A stretch of 64,000 bases of DNA, taken from contig JADJXP010000001.1 in assembly GCA_016715795.1 (NCBI GenBank), forward strand, positions 620,001 through 684,000. The letters run 5' to 3'. The position numbers and the translations under genes were made by a program. Every line of letters begins with the position of its first letter. Positions within the stretch are counted from its first letter, which is position 1. The notes under the pieces were generated by a model. That model saw only the letters and a program-made list of their open reading frames with translations, searched no databases and was not told the origin of the DNA. Source of the DNA: Chloracidobacterium sp. (GTDB lineage: Bacteria; Acidobacteriota; Blastocatellia; Pyrinomonadales; Pyrinomonadaceae). Positions 57,515 to 64,000 of the stretch are shown piece after piece.

Positions 57515-57887
57515 CGAAAGCGAGGACATGGCCGTCAGGGTCTAGGCTGTATGCCGCCTCATGGCCCCAGTCGCGTGCTGACGGCGAGCTAAGCTCAACG
57601 GCTCCGGCCTTTATGGCCCGCTGGTGATAAGCGGCAGCATCATCGACGACCAAGTAGACCTCAGCCCTCGGTGTCGCGCGAGCGGCATCGAACCTCTCCG
57701 TCTCGATCCCCAATAGCCGCGTCGCCCCGGCCTCGGGCATCAAACCCAGGACCGCTCCTTCGCCGAGATCGAATTCCGTCATGCCGGGCACGTTCAGGAT
57801 AGGTTCGAACGCAAGTGCGGCAGTGTAGAACCGAGTGCTCTGCTGCTGGTCGCGGACATACAAAATGATATGACGTTTACGGATCAT
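57501..57887 (-). CDS. VOC-superfamily (glyoxalase/dioxygenase-like) protein
   Basis: 128 residues. RKRHIILYVRDQQQSTRFYT, then FDLGEGAVLGLMPEAGATRL, VYLVVDDAAAYHQRAIKAGA and the end EAAYSLDPDGHVLAFAKEL fit one VOC module with paired beta-alpha-beta-beta-beta halves. The metal-ligand His of typical enzymes (second residue of H/ILYV, the Glu near the end) is partly replaced, so it may be a binding protein. One base separates it from the TPR gene; both may be cotranscribed. Confidence 0.87.
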   Translation of the reverse strand: MIRKRHIILYVRDQQQSTRFYTAALAFEPILNVPGMTEFDLGEGAVLGLMPEAGATRLLGIETERFDAARATPRAEVYLVVDDAAAYHQRAIKAGAVELSSPSARDWGHEAAYSLDPDGHVLAFAKEL

Positions 57888-57888
57888 C

Positions 57889-58203
57889 TCAGTCGGCGAG
57901 GTCCGTCTCGAGCGTCATGCGGTATTCATTTGCCATCGACGGATGGCCGTGGGCCAATGAAACATCGATCCCCTTTCGATACGTCTCGATCGCCTTGTCG
58001 CGCTCGCCGCTCTGTAAATAGGCGTTGGCCAAAACACCGTAAGCGTTTCCCTCGTCTTCTGCGTTTGCGAGATATCGCTCAAGCAGGTCGATCACCTTAT
58101 GGTGCTCGCCCGATTTCTCGTACTCTTTTGCGAGCCCGAACATCACCATCGTGTTCGACGCATCGTCAGCGAGCATCTGCTCGAAAACGGCAATTCTTTC
58201 CAT
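57889..58203 (-). CDS. TPR-repeat protein
   Basis: 104 residues made of about two and a half tetratricopeptide repeats: NTMVMFGLAKEYEKSGEHHK, VIDLLERYLANAEDEGNAYG and VLANAYLQSGERDKAIETYR. No signal peptide. TPRs mediate protein contacts; the partner is unknown. The M1 intergenic fragment at 55005 is a relic of the same family, so this gene belonged to the duplicated unit. Confidence 0.85.
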   Translation of the reverse strand: MERIAVFEQMLADDASNTMVMFGLAKEYEKSGEHHKVIDLLERYLANAEDEGNAYGVLANAYLQSGERDKAIETYRKGIDVSLAHGHPSMANEYRMTLETDLAD

Positions 58204-58242
58204 AGTTAGATTCTGGACGCAATCAGGCCGTAACGCAACGGA

Positions 58243-59325
58243 TCAAAAGAGCCTTTGCTGGACAAACTCGATAGATTCGTCGGATCCGGGCAACGGTGCA
58301 TTTTTTGTCGCATTGTCGCGGACATTGAATCCAAGACGGCTGGCGTGAAAATCGAATAGTCTCTTTGTAACTTCCCACTGCTCGGTCCGGCCTGTGGAGC
58401 GTTCCTTATATGAACGGTGCCGCAGGCTGCCGCCGCGTTCTCGCTTCATCGTATTAACGATCTTCGCGACGCGGGTCGCGGGCAGTCGCTCGTTCATCTT
58501 TTGAACAAAATACTCCTCGATCGAATCGGTGTCGATATGCAGCATCGACATAAATGCACGCGTTGCACCCGATTCTCTTGCCGTTTCGAGCAGGTCCGGA
58601 ATGTCGGGCTCATTGTATCCAGGAATAACCGGAGCAACGCCGACGCCGGTCGTTATGCCCTCGTCTGACAGCATTTTCATCGCCCGAAACCGTGCCTCCG
58701 GCACAGGCGTATAAGGCTCGAAGGGATTCGACTTCTCTTTGGTCAAAAACGGCAGCGAAAAGAATACGGTGACCTCTAGTCTTTTCAGGATTTCGATATC
58801 GCGGGTGACGAGCGGCGATTTCGTTATTACGCCGACGGGAACGCGAAAATCGGCACAGACATTCAGACACTGTCGTGTGAGTTCATAGCTCGCTTCAAGC
58901 GGCAGGTATGGATCCGTAGCGAACGAGAAATCGAGATGCGGCATCCGGTCGCGGCATTTCTTTAACTCTTCTCGCAAAAGCTGTGGCGCATTGAGTTTGA
59001 CGACGATCTTTGTCTCAAAATCGGTTCCTGCGCCATAGCCGAGATACTCATGATATTGCCGTGCAAAACAATATGTGCAGCCGTGGACGCAGCCGCGATA
59101 GCAATTCACGGTGTAACGCCAGCCGCCTTCCCAATCGGACGCAAAAGCCTTAGTGATGACCTTCTTTGTTGCGGTTTCCTCAAAAACCTCCAACTTTGTC
59201 GGCGGCGGCTCGCCGACGTACTCGGCAGAGTACTTGTTGTATGGGTTGGGAGGGTTCTTGACGACTCGCACAGATGCAACGTTACTGCATTTATAAGGAG
59301 TAAGCAAGTCTGCCACAGAGATCAC
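58243..59325 (-). CDS. Radical SAM protein, spore-photoproduct-lyase/PA0069-like
   Basis: 360 residues. The cluster motif is YRGCVHGCTYCFARQYHEYL (C-x3-C-x2-C, about residues 78-86), followed by a TIM-barrel half with LDFSFATDPYLPLEASYELT, GVITKSPLVTRDIEILKRLE, VFFSLPFLTKEKSNPFEPYT, GITTGVGVAPVIPGYNEPDI and SMLHIDTDSIEEYF. SAM and the 4Fe-4S cluster are used for radical chemistry, substrate unknown. The first codons (GTG 59325 onward) fall in a palindromic repeat, so a start at GTG 59271 or 59316 cannot be excluded. Confidence 0.9.
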   Translation of the reverse strand: MISVADLLTPYKCSNVASVRVVKNPPNPYNKYSAEYVGEPPPTKLEVFEETATKKVITKAFASDWEGGWRYTVNCYRGCVHGCTYCFARQYHEYLGYGAGTDFETKIVVKLNAPQLLREELKKCRDRMPHLDFSFATDPYLPLEASYELTRQCLNVCADFRVPVGVITKSPLVTRDIEILKRLEVTVFFSLPFLTKEKSNPFEPYTPVPEARFRAMKMLSDEGITTGVGVAPVIPGYNEPDIPDLLETARESGATRAFMSMLHIDTDSIEEYFVQKMNERLPATRVAKIVNTMKRERGGSLRHRSYKERSTGRTEQWEVTKRLFDFHASRLGFNVRDNATKNAPLPGSDESIEFVQQRLF

Positions 59326-59390
59326 AGAGGCCTCGGAGAAAAGGAAATTCTTGTCTCCGTATTCTCTGTGTTCTCTGTGTCCTCTGTGGC
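59312..59390. repeat. Imperfect palindromic repeat between radical SAM and GNAT genes
   Basis: GCCACAGAGATCACAGAGGC to its complement GTGTCCTCTGTGGC, with a loop of about 35 bases. Same CACAGAG family as 27384-27458. It reaches into the annotated N-terminus of the radical SAM gene. Confidence 0.75.
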
Positions 59391-59914
59391 TATAAGTTCT
59401 TCTGCATCAGGAGATCGGTTTGAGGGTCGGTGCCGAGTTGGAAGGTGTGTTTGCCGACGATGGTGAAGCCGTTCTTTTCGTAGAATCGCTGCGCACGCGG
59501 GTTGTATTCCCAAACACCGAGCCACATTACGTCTCGGCCTTCTTCAACAGCGCGTTCAAAGCATGCATCCATTAAATTCTGCCCGACGCCTTTGCCGATA
59601 TATTCCTGGTGCGAATAGAGGCGATTCAACTCGACCGGACGCGTCGCGGTAATTCCGGGCTCTATGGCGTCGATGATGATCTTGGCGTAGCCGGCCGGTT
59701 TGCTCTCGACTTCGGCGATGAGAAAGATATTCCTCGGCTCGGCGAGTTCTGCCGTTATCTGCTCAAGGTTAAACGCCTGCCGCATATAGTGATCGAGATC
59801 GTCCGGTGCGTTCTTGGGATGATGAGCGAACGCATCCCAGAACGTCGTGTAGGCAAGATCGGTAAGGAGCTTAGCGTCCTCGACGGTGGCCTGGCGGATC
59901 GAGATCTCGGACAT
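59390..59914 (-). CDS. GNAT-family N-acetyltransferase
   Basis: 174 residues. ISIRQATVEDAKLLTDLAYT at the start, LIAEVESKPAGYAKIIIDAI, the acetyl-CoA-binding segment LNRLYSHQEYIGKGVGQNLM with QEYIGKGVGQ for the pyrophosphate loop, then MWLGVWEYNPRAQRFYEKNG and FTIVGKHTFQLG. Acetylates an unknown small molecule or protein. It follows the acyl-CoA dehydrogenase with a TAATG junction (1-base overlap), so they are coupled. Confidence 0.92.
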   Translation of the reverse strand: MSEISIRQATVEDAKLLTDLAYTTFWDAFAHHPKNAPDDLDHYMRQAFNLEQITAELAEPRNIFLIAEVESKPAGYAKIIIDAIEPGITATRPVELNRLYSHQEYIGKGVGQNLMDACFERAVEEGRDVMWLGVWEYNPRAQRFYEKNGFTIVGKHTFQLGTDPQTDLLMQKNL

Positions 59915-61092
59915 TACTTACCGGTGGTGATGAGTTTGGCGATCGTCTGAAGCTGCATGTTCGATGTGCCCTCGTAGATCGCTCCGATCTTGCTGTCTCG
60001 CCAGAATTTTTCTACAGGATAATCCTTGACGTAGCCGTAACCGCCGTATAGTTCGATGGCCTTGGATGCAACGGCCTCCGCACAGCGTGACGAATAAAGC
60101 TTTGCGATGGCTGCCTCCTTGAGGAATGACTTTCCGGAGTCCTTCAGACGTGCGGCGTTATAGACCAATAGCCGCGTGGCTTCGATCTCGACGGCCATTT
60201 CCGCGAGTTGGAACTGAACGGCCTGAAAGCTATTGAGCGCGGAGCCAAACTGTTCGCGTTCGGCAGTATATCCGAGAGCGGCCTCGTAGGCGCCCTGTGC
60301 GATGCCGAGCATTTGGGCGGCGATGCCGATACGGCCTTCGTTGAGAGTTTCGATCGAGACCTTGTAGCCCTTTCCGACCTCGCCAAGCACGTTTTCCGCC
60401 GGCACTTTACAGTTGTCCAGGATGAGCTCGGTCGTCGATGATGCACGAATGCCGAGTTTGTCCTCTTTTTTGCCGACTGAGAATCCGTCGAAGCCCTTTT
60501 CGACAATAAATGCCGTAATGCCCTTGTAGCCCGCGTCAGGATCGACCGTGGCGAAGACGAGGAATATCTCGGCTTCGTTACCATTCGTGATCCAGAGCTT
60601 TTGACCCGTCAATTCGTAGTGGTCGCCCTTATCGACCGCGCGAGTCTTGAGGGCGAAAGCATCCGAACCCGAGCCCGCTTCGCTCAGCGCGTATGCACCT
60701 ACTCGGCCGGTCGCCATTTGGGTGAGGTATTTCTTCTTCTGATCGTCCTTTGCCCAGCGCATGAAAGCGTTTGTCACCAGCGTATTGTGCACATCGACAA
60801 ACACCGAAACGCTTGCATCGACACGAGCAAGTTCCTCGATCGCAAGGATCGCGTTAAAGATCGTCGAGCCCGCACCGCCATATTCTTCCGGCGACTCGAT
60901 AGCCATCAGGCCGAGTTCGAAGCACTGCTTGATCAGGTCGGCGTCCAGCTTTCCTGCGTGCTCCATTGCCTCGACCTTGGGCCGAACCTCACCCTCGGCA
61001 AATTCGCGCACCGACGCGCGAAACAATTCTTCTTCTTCCGACAAAACGGTCAGCCCTGCATTCAAGAGTGCGGACCCGGTTGCTGTGCTCAT
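59914..61092 (-). CDS. Acyl-CoA dehydrogenase
   Basis: 392 residues. Typical short/medium-chain type: LFRASVREFAEGEVRPKVEA, LMAIESPEEYGGAGSTIFNA, YALSEAGSGSDAFALKTRAV (FAD region), LWITNGNEAEIFLVFATVDP, AAQMLGIAQGAYEAALGY, FQAVQFQLAEMAVEIEATRL and the end AIELYGGYGYVKDYPVEKFW (catalytic Glu region) and RDSKIGAIYEGTSNMQLQTI. It introduces the alpha-beta double bond into acyl-CoA in fatty-acid or amino-acid breakdown. Close match to butyryl-CoA-type dehydrogenases. No FadR-like box seen upstream. Confidence 0.95.
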   Translation of the reverse strand: MSTATGSALLNAGLTVLSEEEELFRASVREFAEGEVRPKVEAMEHAGKLDADLIKQCFELGLMAIESPEEYGGAGSTIFNAILAIEELARVDASVSVFVDVHNTLVTNAFMRWAKDDQKKKYLTQMATGRVGAYALSEAGSGSDAFALKTRAVDKGDHYELTGQKLWITNGNEAEIFLVFATVDPDAGYKGITAFIVEKGFDGFSVGKKEDKLGIRASSTTELILDNCKVPAENVLGEVGKGYKVSIETLNEGRIGIAAQMLGIAQGAYEAALGYTAEREQFGSALNSFQAVQFQLAEMAVEIEATRLLVYNAARLKDSGKSFLKEAAIAKLYSSRCAEAVASKAIELYGGYGYVKDYPVEKFWRDSKIGAIYEGTSNMQLQTIAKLITTGK

Positions 61093-61170
61093 GTTATATC
61101 CCGTACGTTTTTGTTAATTAAGTTTCGATAAAATACCATTTTAGTCACGCGAGGCGGCAAAGGCAATACA

Positions 61171-62220
61171 TTGGACCCTGCAACCCGGCCCCCGACAATT
61201 CCCGAGTCAAAGTTTAACCGTATCACGCTGATCGCGGTGCTGATGACGCTTGGCGGCATCACCCTGTTTGGCTATTTCATCTACGCTGTCGGCTTTCGTG
61301 AGATCTGGAACGGCATCGTTCGGTTCGGATTTGCAGGCTTTGCCGTCATCCTAGCCCTGTATTTTGGGCGGGTATGTGTCAGGGCCTGCGCTTGGAAGCA
61401 GTCTGTCCACGAACCGTATGGTTTGCGGCTTCGCGATACGGTGCCGGCAGTCGTTATCGGCGAGGCCATGTCAAGCACGATACCGCTCGGAATCCTTATC
61501 AGCGGCACATCGAAGGCTGTCGCTGTCCGCAGGCGGATACCGCTCGTCGCCGGCCTCTCGTCGGTCGCGACCGAAAACCTCTTTTACAGTCTGATAACAG
61601 GCCTGTTTCTCATCAGCGGCGCCGTGCTTCTACTCGGTGTTCATGCCCTTGACGAGGGCGTGACATGGCTACTGGGTCTGCTCATTTCGGTACTTCTCAT
61701 TCTGATCAGCTCGGGGATCGTCATGGTCGTTCGCCAATGGCATTTTGCTAGCTGGATCACGGGGTGGTTTTACTCCAAGGGTGTTCTGCGACGATGGCTC
61801 GAGGGCGGCCGGGCTGCGGTCCGACAGTTTGAGGACCTGATATATGGCTTTTTTCGGCGGCACCCACGGCGTTTCCTGTCAATCTGCATTTTTGAGGTCC
61901 TGTATCATGCCTTCGGTATCGCCGAGGTCTGGTTCATCCTCAGCCGGCTCAGTGAGACGTTTCCGTCGTTTACAACCGCCTATCTGCTCGAATCCGTAAG
62001 CCGACTGGTCACGATAATGTTCAAGCTGATCCCATTCCTCATCGGCGTTGACGAGGCCGGGGCAGAGTTCATTGCCGAGACCGTCTCGTTAGGTGCGGGA
62101 GTCGGCGTAACGCTCGCGATAATACGAAAAGGGCGGATACTCTTTTGGACATTGACCGGAGTTGCTCTGATCGTAAAACGTGGGATCTCGATATCCGAAC
62201 TGCTACAAAGGCGTCGCTAG
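61171..62220 (+). CDS. LPG-synthase-TM (UPF0104)-like flippase
   Basis: 349 residues, mostly hydrophobic with about eight helices: ITLIAVLMTLGGITLFGYFI, GFAGFAVILALYFGRVCVRA, then SSTIPLGILISGTSKAVAVR with the conserved glycine/lysine-rich loop, ENLFYSLITGLFLISGAVLL and the end LIPFLIGVDEAGAEFIAETV. The family of lysylphosphatidylglycerol synthase TM domains transports or builds membrane lipids and polyprenyl intermediates. The GVDEAG motif near the end is a typical marker. The start is a TTG with AAAGG upstream. Its stop overlaps the convergent permease by 4 bases. Confidence 0.88.
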   Translation: MDPATRPPTIPESKFNRITLIAVLMTLGGITLFGYFIYAVGFREIWNGIVRFGFAGFAVILALYFGRVCVRACAWKQSVHEPYGLRLRDTVPAVVIGEAMSSTIPLGILISGTSKAVAVRRRIPLVAGLSSVATENLFYSLITGLFLISGAVLLLGVHALDEGVTWLLGLLISVLLILISSGIVMVVRQWHFASWITGWFYSKGVLRRWLEGGRAAVRQFEDLIYGFFRRHPRRFLSICIFEVLYHAFGIAEVWFILSRLSETFPSFTTAYLLESVSRLVTIMFKLIPFLIGVDEAGAEFIAETVSLGAGVGVTLAIIRKGRILFWTLTGVALIVKRGISISELLQRRR

Positions 62221-64000
62221 AGCGGCCAGAATACGGGCACGAGCGTGATAGACACGATGAACACAATGACGGTGAGGATCGCGCCGATCTTGACGAAGTC
62301 CATAAATCGGTAGCGGCCGGGCGTATACACAAGCACACAGGCCGGTTCGAGCGGTGTTATGAATGAGAACGACGCCGCGTAGGTAACACCGATGATAAAC
62401 GTGCGCGGCTCCAGCCCCAATGCGAGAGCCGTCTTGATGGCGACCGGCAGCACGACCAGGGCTGCCGCCTGATTCGACATCGGCTGGGTTAGAGCGACCG
62501 TAAGCAGAAAGAAACCTGCAAGCACAGCGGTGCCGCCAAACTGACCGAAATAGACGTTGATCAGGCCGGCAAGATACCTGTCGGCCCCGGTCGATTCCAT
62601 TGCTACGCCAAAGCTCATCATGCACGCGATCAGCACCAGCAGCCTCAGGTCGATAAGGTCATACATCTCAGCGTAGCGGACGGTTTTCGTCGCCAGCAGC
62701 AACATGACGCCGATCAGGACGCATACCGCCAGCGGGATGTCATAACCGGTCAGGGTGCCGGAGAGTGAGAGTGCGAGGAATACAAGAAAGGCACCAATTG
62801 CCGATCGACGCTTCTCTATCCTAAAGCTGCCCTCAGATACATCTTCGAGGAGGATGACCTCGTTCTCCGTAACGAGCGGTTCGATGCGGTCGCGGCGTCC
62901 CTGAACCAGGAGAACGTCGCCAAACCTCAGTTGGACCTCGCTCAACTTCTCGATAAATGTTGCGCCGTGGCGATTGATCGCCAGCACTGTCAGCCCATAG
63001 CTCTGTCTGAATCGTAATGTCTTGAGTGTGTGTCCCACCAAACGCGAATCGCGCATTATCATCAGCTCAAACAGCTCGACGTCCTTGCCCTCGAGCAGGA
63101 CATCGGCAAGCATAAAATCAGGCTTGATCTCGAGCCCGACCGCTTCTTTGATCCGCAAGATTTCGCTTACCTGTCCCTCGACTATCAGCGAGTCGCGACG
63201 TTGTATCCTCTCTGTCGGCTCCGGCGCTATGATCCTTTCGTTACCGCGGACGACACCAAGGACGTTAAGTTCCAGATCAGAGCTGAATTGAGCTTCATCG
63301 AGCGTCTTGCCGACCAGTTCTGACTCTGGCAGCACGAGCACCTCTGAGATGTATTCGCGAATGTTGTATTGTTCGGTGAGGGAATCACCGCCGCCGCGTA
63401 TCGGGAGCATTCGACGCCCGATAAACAACATATACAGTAGCCCGAATGCGAACGTGATGATCCCGACCGGTGCCAATTCAAACATCGAAAATGGCTCTTG
63501 GCCGTATCGCTGAATAGCACCACTTACTGCTAGATTCGTCGAGGTCCCAATGAGCGTACAGCTTCCACCGAGGATCGCACCGAACGCCAGCGGCATCAGC
63601 AATTTTGACGCCGGGATCTTTGTCTTAGCGGCGAGGCCGATCACGACGGGCAGGAACATCGCGGTCGTGGTCGTGTTTTTAAGCACTGATGCCGACGCGG
63701 CGGCCATGATCATTATCAACGCTGTCAGAACGAACTCATTATCGCCCGCGATCCGGCTGATACGGCGGCCGATCAGGTCGACCAAGCCGGTCTTTATCAA
63801 ACCACCGACAAGAATGAACAATCCGCCGATCGTGATGATGACATCATTCCCAAAGCCCGCGACCGCCTCCTGCACGGTCAAGACCCGTGTCAGGATCAGG
63901 GCGATCACGAGCAGAATGCCTATGACATCGACGGGCAGCTTCTCGGTCGCAAACAGGATGATCGCAACGAGAAGCAGCAGGAGAGTTACCGCAATATCGA
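62217..64000 (-). CDS. SLC13/DASS-family permease with two RCK-C (TrkA-C) domains, N-terminus cut by window edge
   Basis: 594 residues in the window. The frame continues upstream to the right edge: DIAVTLLLLLVAIILFATEK and LPVDVIGILLVIALILTRVL, so GTG 63908 is not the true start. Transport half: ASVLKNTTTTAMFLPVVIGL (NTTT motif) and GSCTLIGTSTNLAVSGAIQR, with a second half carrying TQPMSNQAAALVVLPVAIKT. Between them lie two TrkA-C domains: SEVLVLPESELVGKTLDEAQ and FELMIMRDSRLVGHTLKTLR, which bind a ligand and gate transport. Substrates of this family are dicarboxylates, sulfate or sodium-coupled anions. Its stop overlaps the neighbouring flippase-like gene. Confidence 0.95.
   Translation of the reverse strand, partial: DIAVTLLLLLVAIILFATEKLPVDVIGILLVIALILTRVLTVQEAVAGFGNDVIITIGGLFILVGGLIKTGLVDLIGRRISRIAGDNEFVLTALIMIMAAASASVLKNTTTTAMFLPVVIGLAAKTKIPASKLLMPLAFGAILGGSCTLIGTSTNLAVSGAIQRYGQEPFSMFELAPVGIITFAFGLLYMLFIGRRMLPIRGGGDSLTEQYNIREYISEVLVLPESELVGKTLDEAQFSSDLELNVLGVVRGNERIIAPEPTERIQRRDSLIVEGQVSEILRIKEAVGLEIKPDFMLADVLLEGKDVELFELMIMRDSRLVGHTLKTLRFRQSYGLTVLAINRHGATFIEKLSEVQLRFGDVLLVQGRRDRIEPLVTENEVILLEDVSEGSFRIEKRRSAIGAFLVFLALSLSGTLTGYDIPLAVCVLIGVMLLLATKTVRYAEMYDLIDLRLLVLIACMMSFGVAMESTGADRYLAGLINVYFGQFGGTAVLAGFFLLTVALTQPMSNQAAALVVLPVAIKTALALGLEPRTFIIGVTYAASFSFITPLEPACVLVYTPGRYRFMDFVKIGAILTVIVFIVSITLVPVFWPL

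Overview
The window is a gene-dense bacterial chromosome segment of mid-to-high GC, with no rRNA, CRISPR array, phage or intact insertion sequence. The protein styles suggest an Acidobacteriota genome, probably the Blastocatellia/Pyrinomonadaceae side: a GWxTD-domain protein, CocE-type hydrolase with an extra N-terminal domain, many secreted M28/M1/PDZ proteins, and REP-type repeats whose translation reads ADKSVR. This placement is inferred from gene content; I had no marker phylogeny.

It is an origin-of-replication region. dnaN and dnaA lie on the minus strand at 13.2-16.2 kb, with DnaA-box clusters in the dnaA-dnaN gap and upstream of dnaA. The other usual origin block, rpmH-rnpA-yidD-yidC-jag-mnmE, followed by mnmG-parA-parB, is on the plus strand at 24.2-34.7 kb. 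About 8 kb of accessory genes separates the two: a NuiA-like nuclease inhibitor, lipoproteins, a VapBC-type and a YefM/YoeB-type toxin-antitoxin pair, purM, purN and a broken second purN. Two CACGTG-centred palindromes directly upstream of parA look like a lineage variant of parS. rpmH appears to be nested inside rnpA, as in Thermus.

1-11.6 kb (mostly minus): secreted M28 peptidase, outer-membrane barrel protein, phospholipid-methyltransferase-like protein, topA, dprA, a tRNA-Sec gene, an M20 peptidase and an S1/P1 nuclease. 34.7-39 kb (plus): selD, tatA, tatC and a GWxTD protein. selD has an in-frame UGA at codon 14 with a SECIS-like hairpin behind it, so with the tRNA-Sec the window shows two independent signs of a selenocysteine system.

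40-47.2 kb (plus) is a tightly packed, partly overlapping cluster: SpeD (AdoMet decarboxylase), a DUF4178 zinc-ribbon membrane protein, a 49-residue membrane peptide, a DUF350 membrane protein, a membrane-fused spermidine-synthase-like enzyme, a Tat-exported FAD amine-oxidase-like lipoprotein and a histidine-rich polytopic membrane protein. It reads like an aminopropyl-transfer pathway working at the membrane rather than ordinary polyamine synthesis, and is the best candidate here for an undescribed system.

47.2-64 kb: PDZ protein, a frameshifted aminotransferase, an SLBB export protein, an acyl-CoA synthetase plus TetR regulator with a FadR-like operator, two tandem M1 aminopeptidase paralogues with a fragment of a TPR gene between them, a cyclophilin, a VOC protein, a TPR protein, a radical SAM protein, a GNAT, an acyl-CoA dehydrogenase, a flippase-like membrane protein and an SLC13/RCK permease running off the right edge. 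Several intergenic gaps hold imperfect palindromic repeats.
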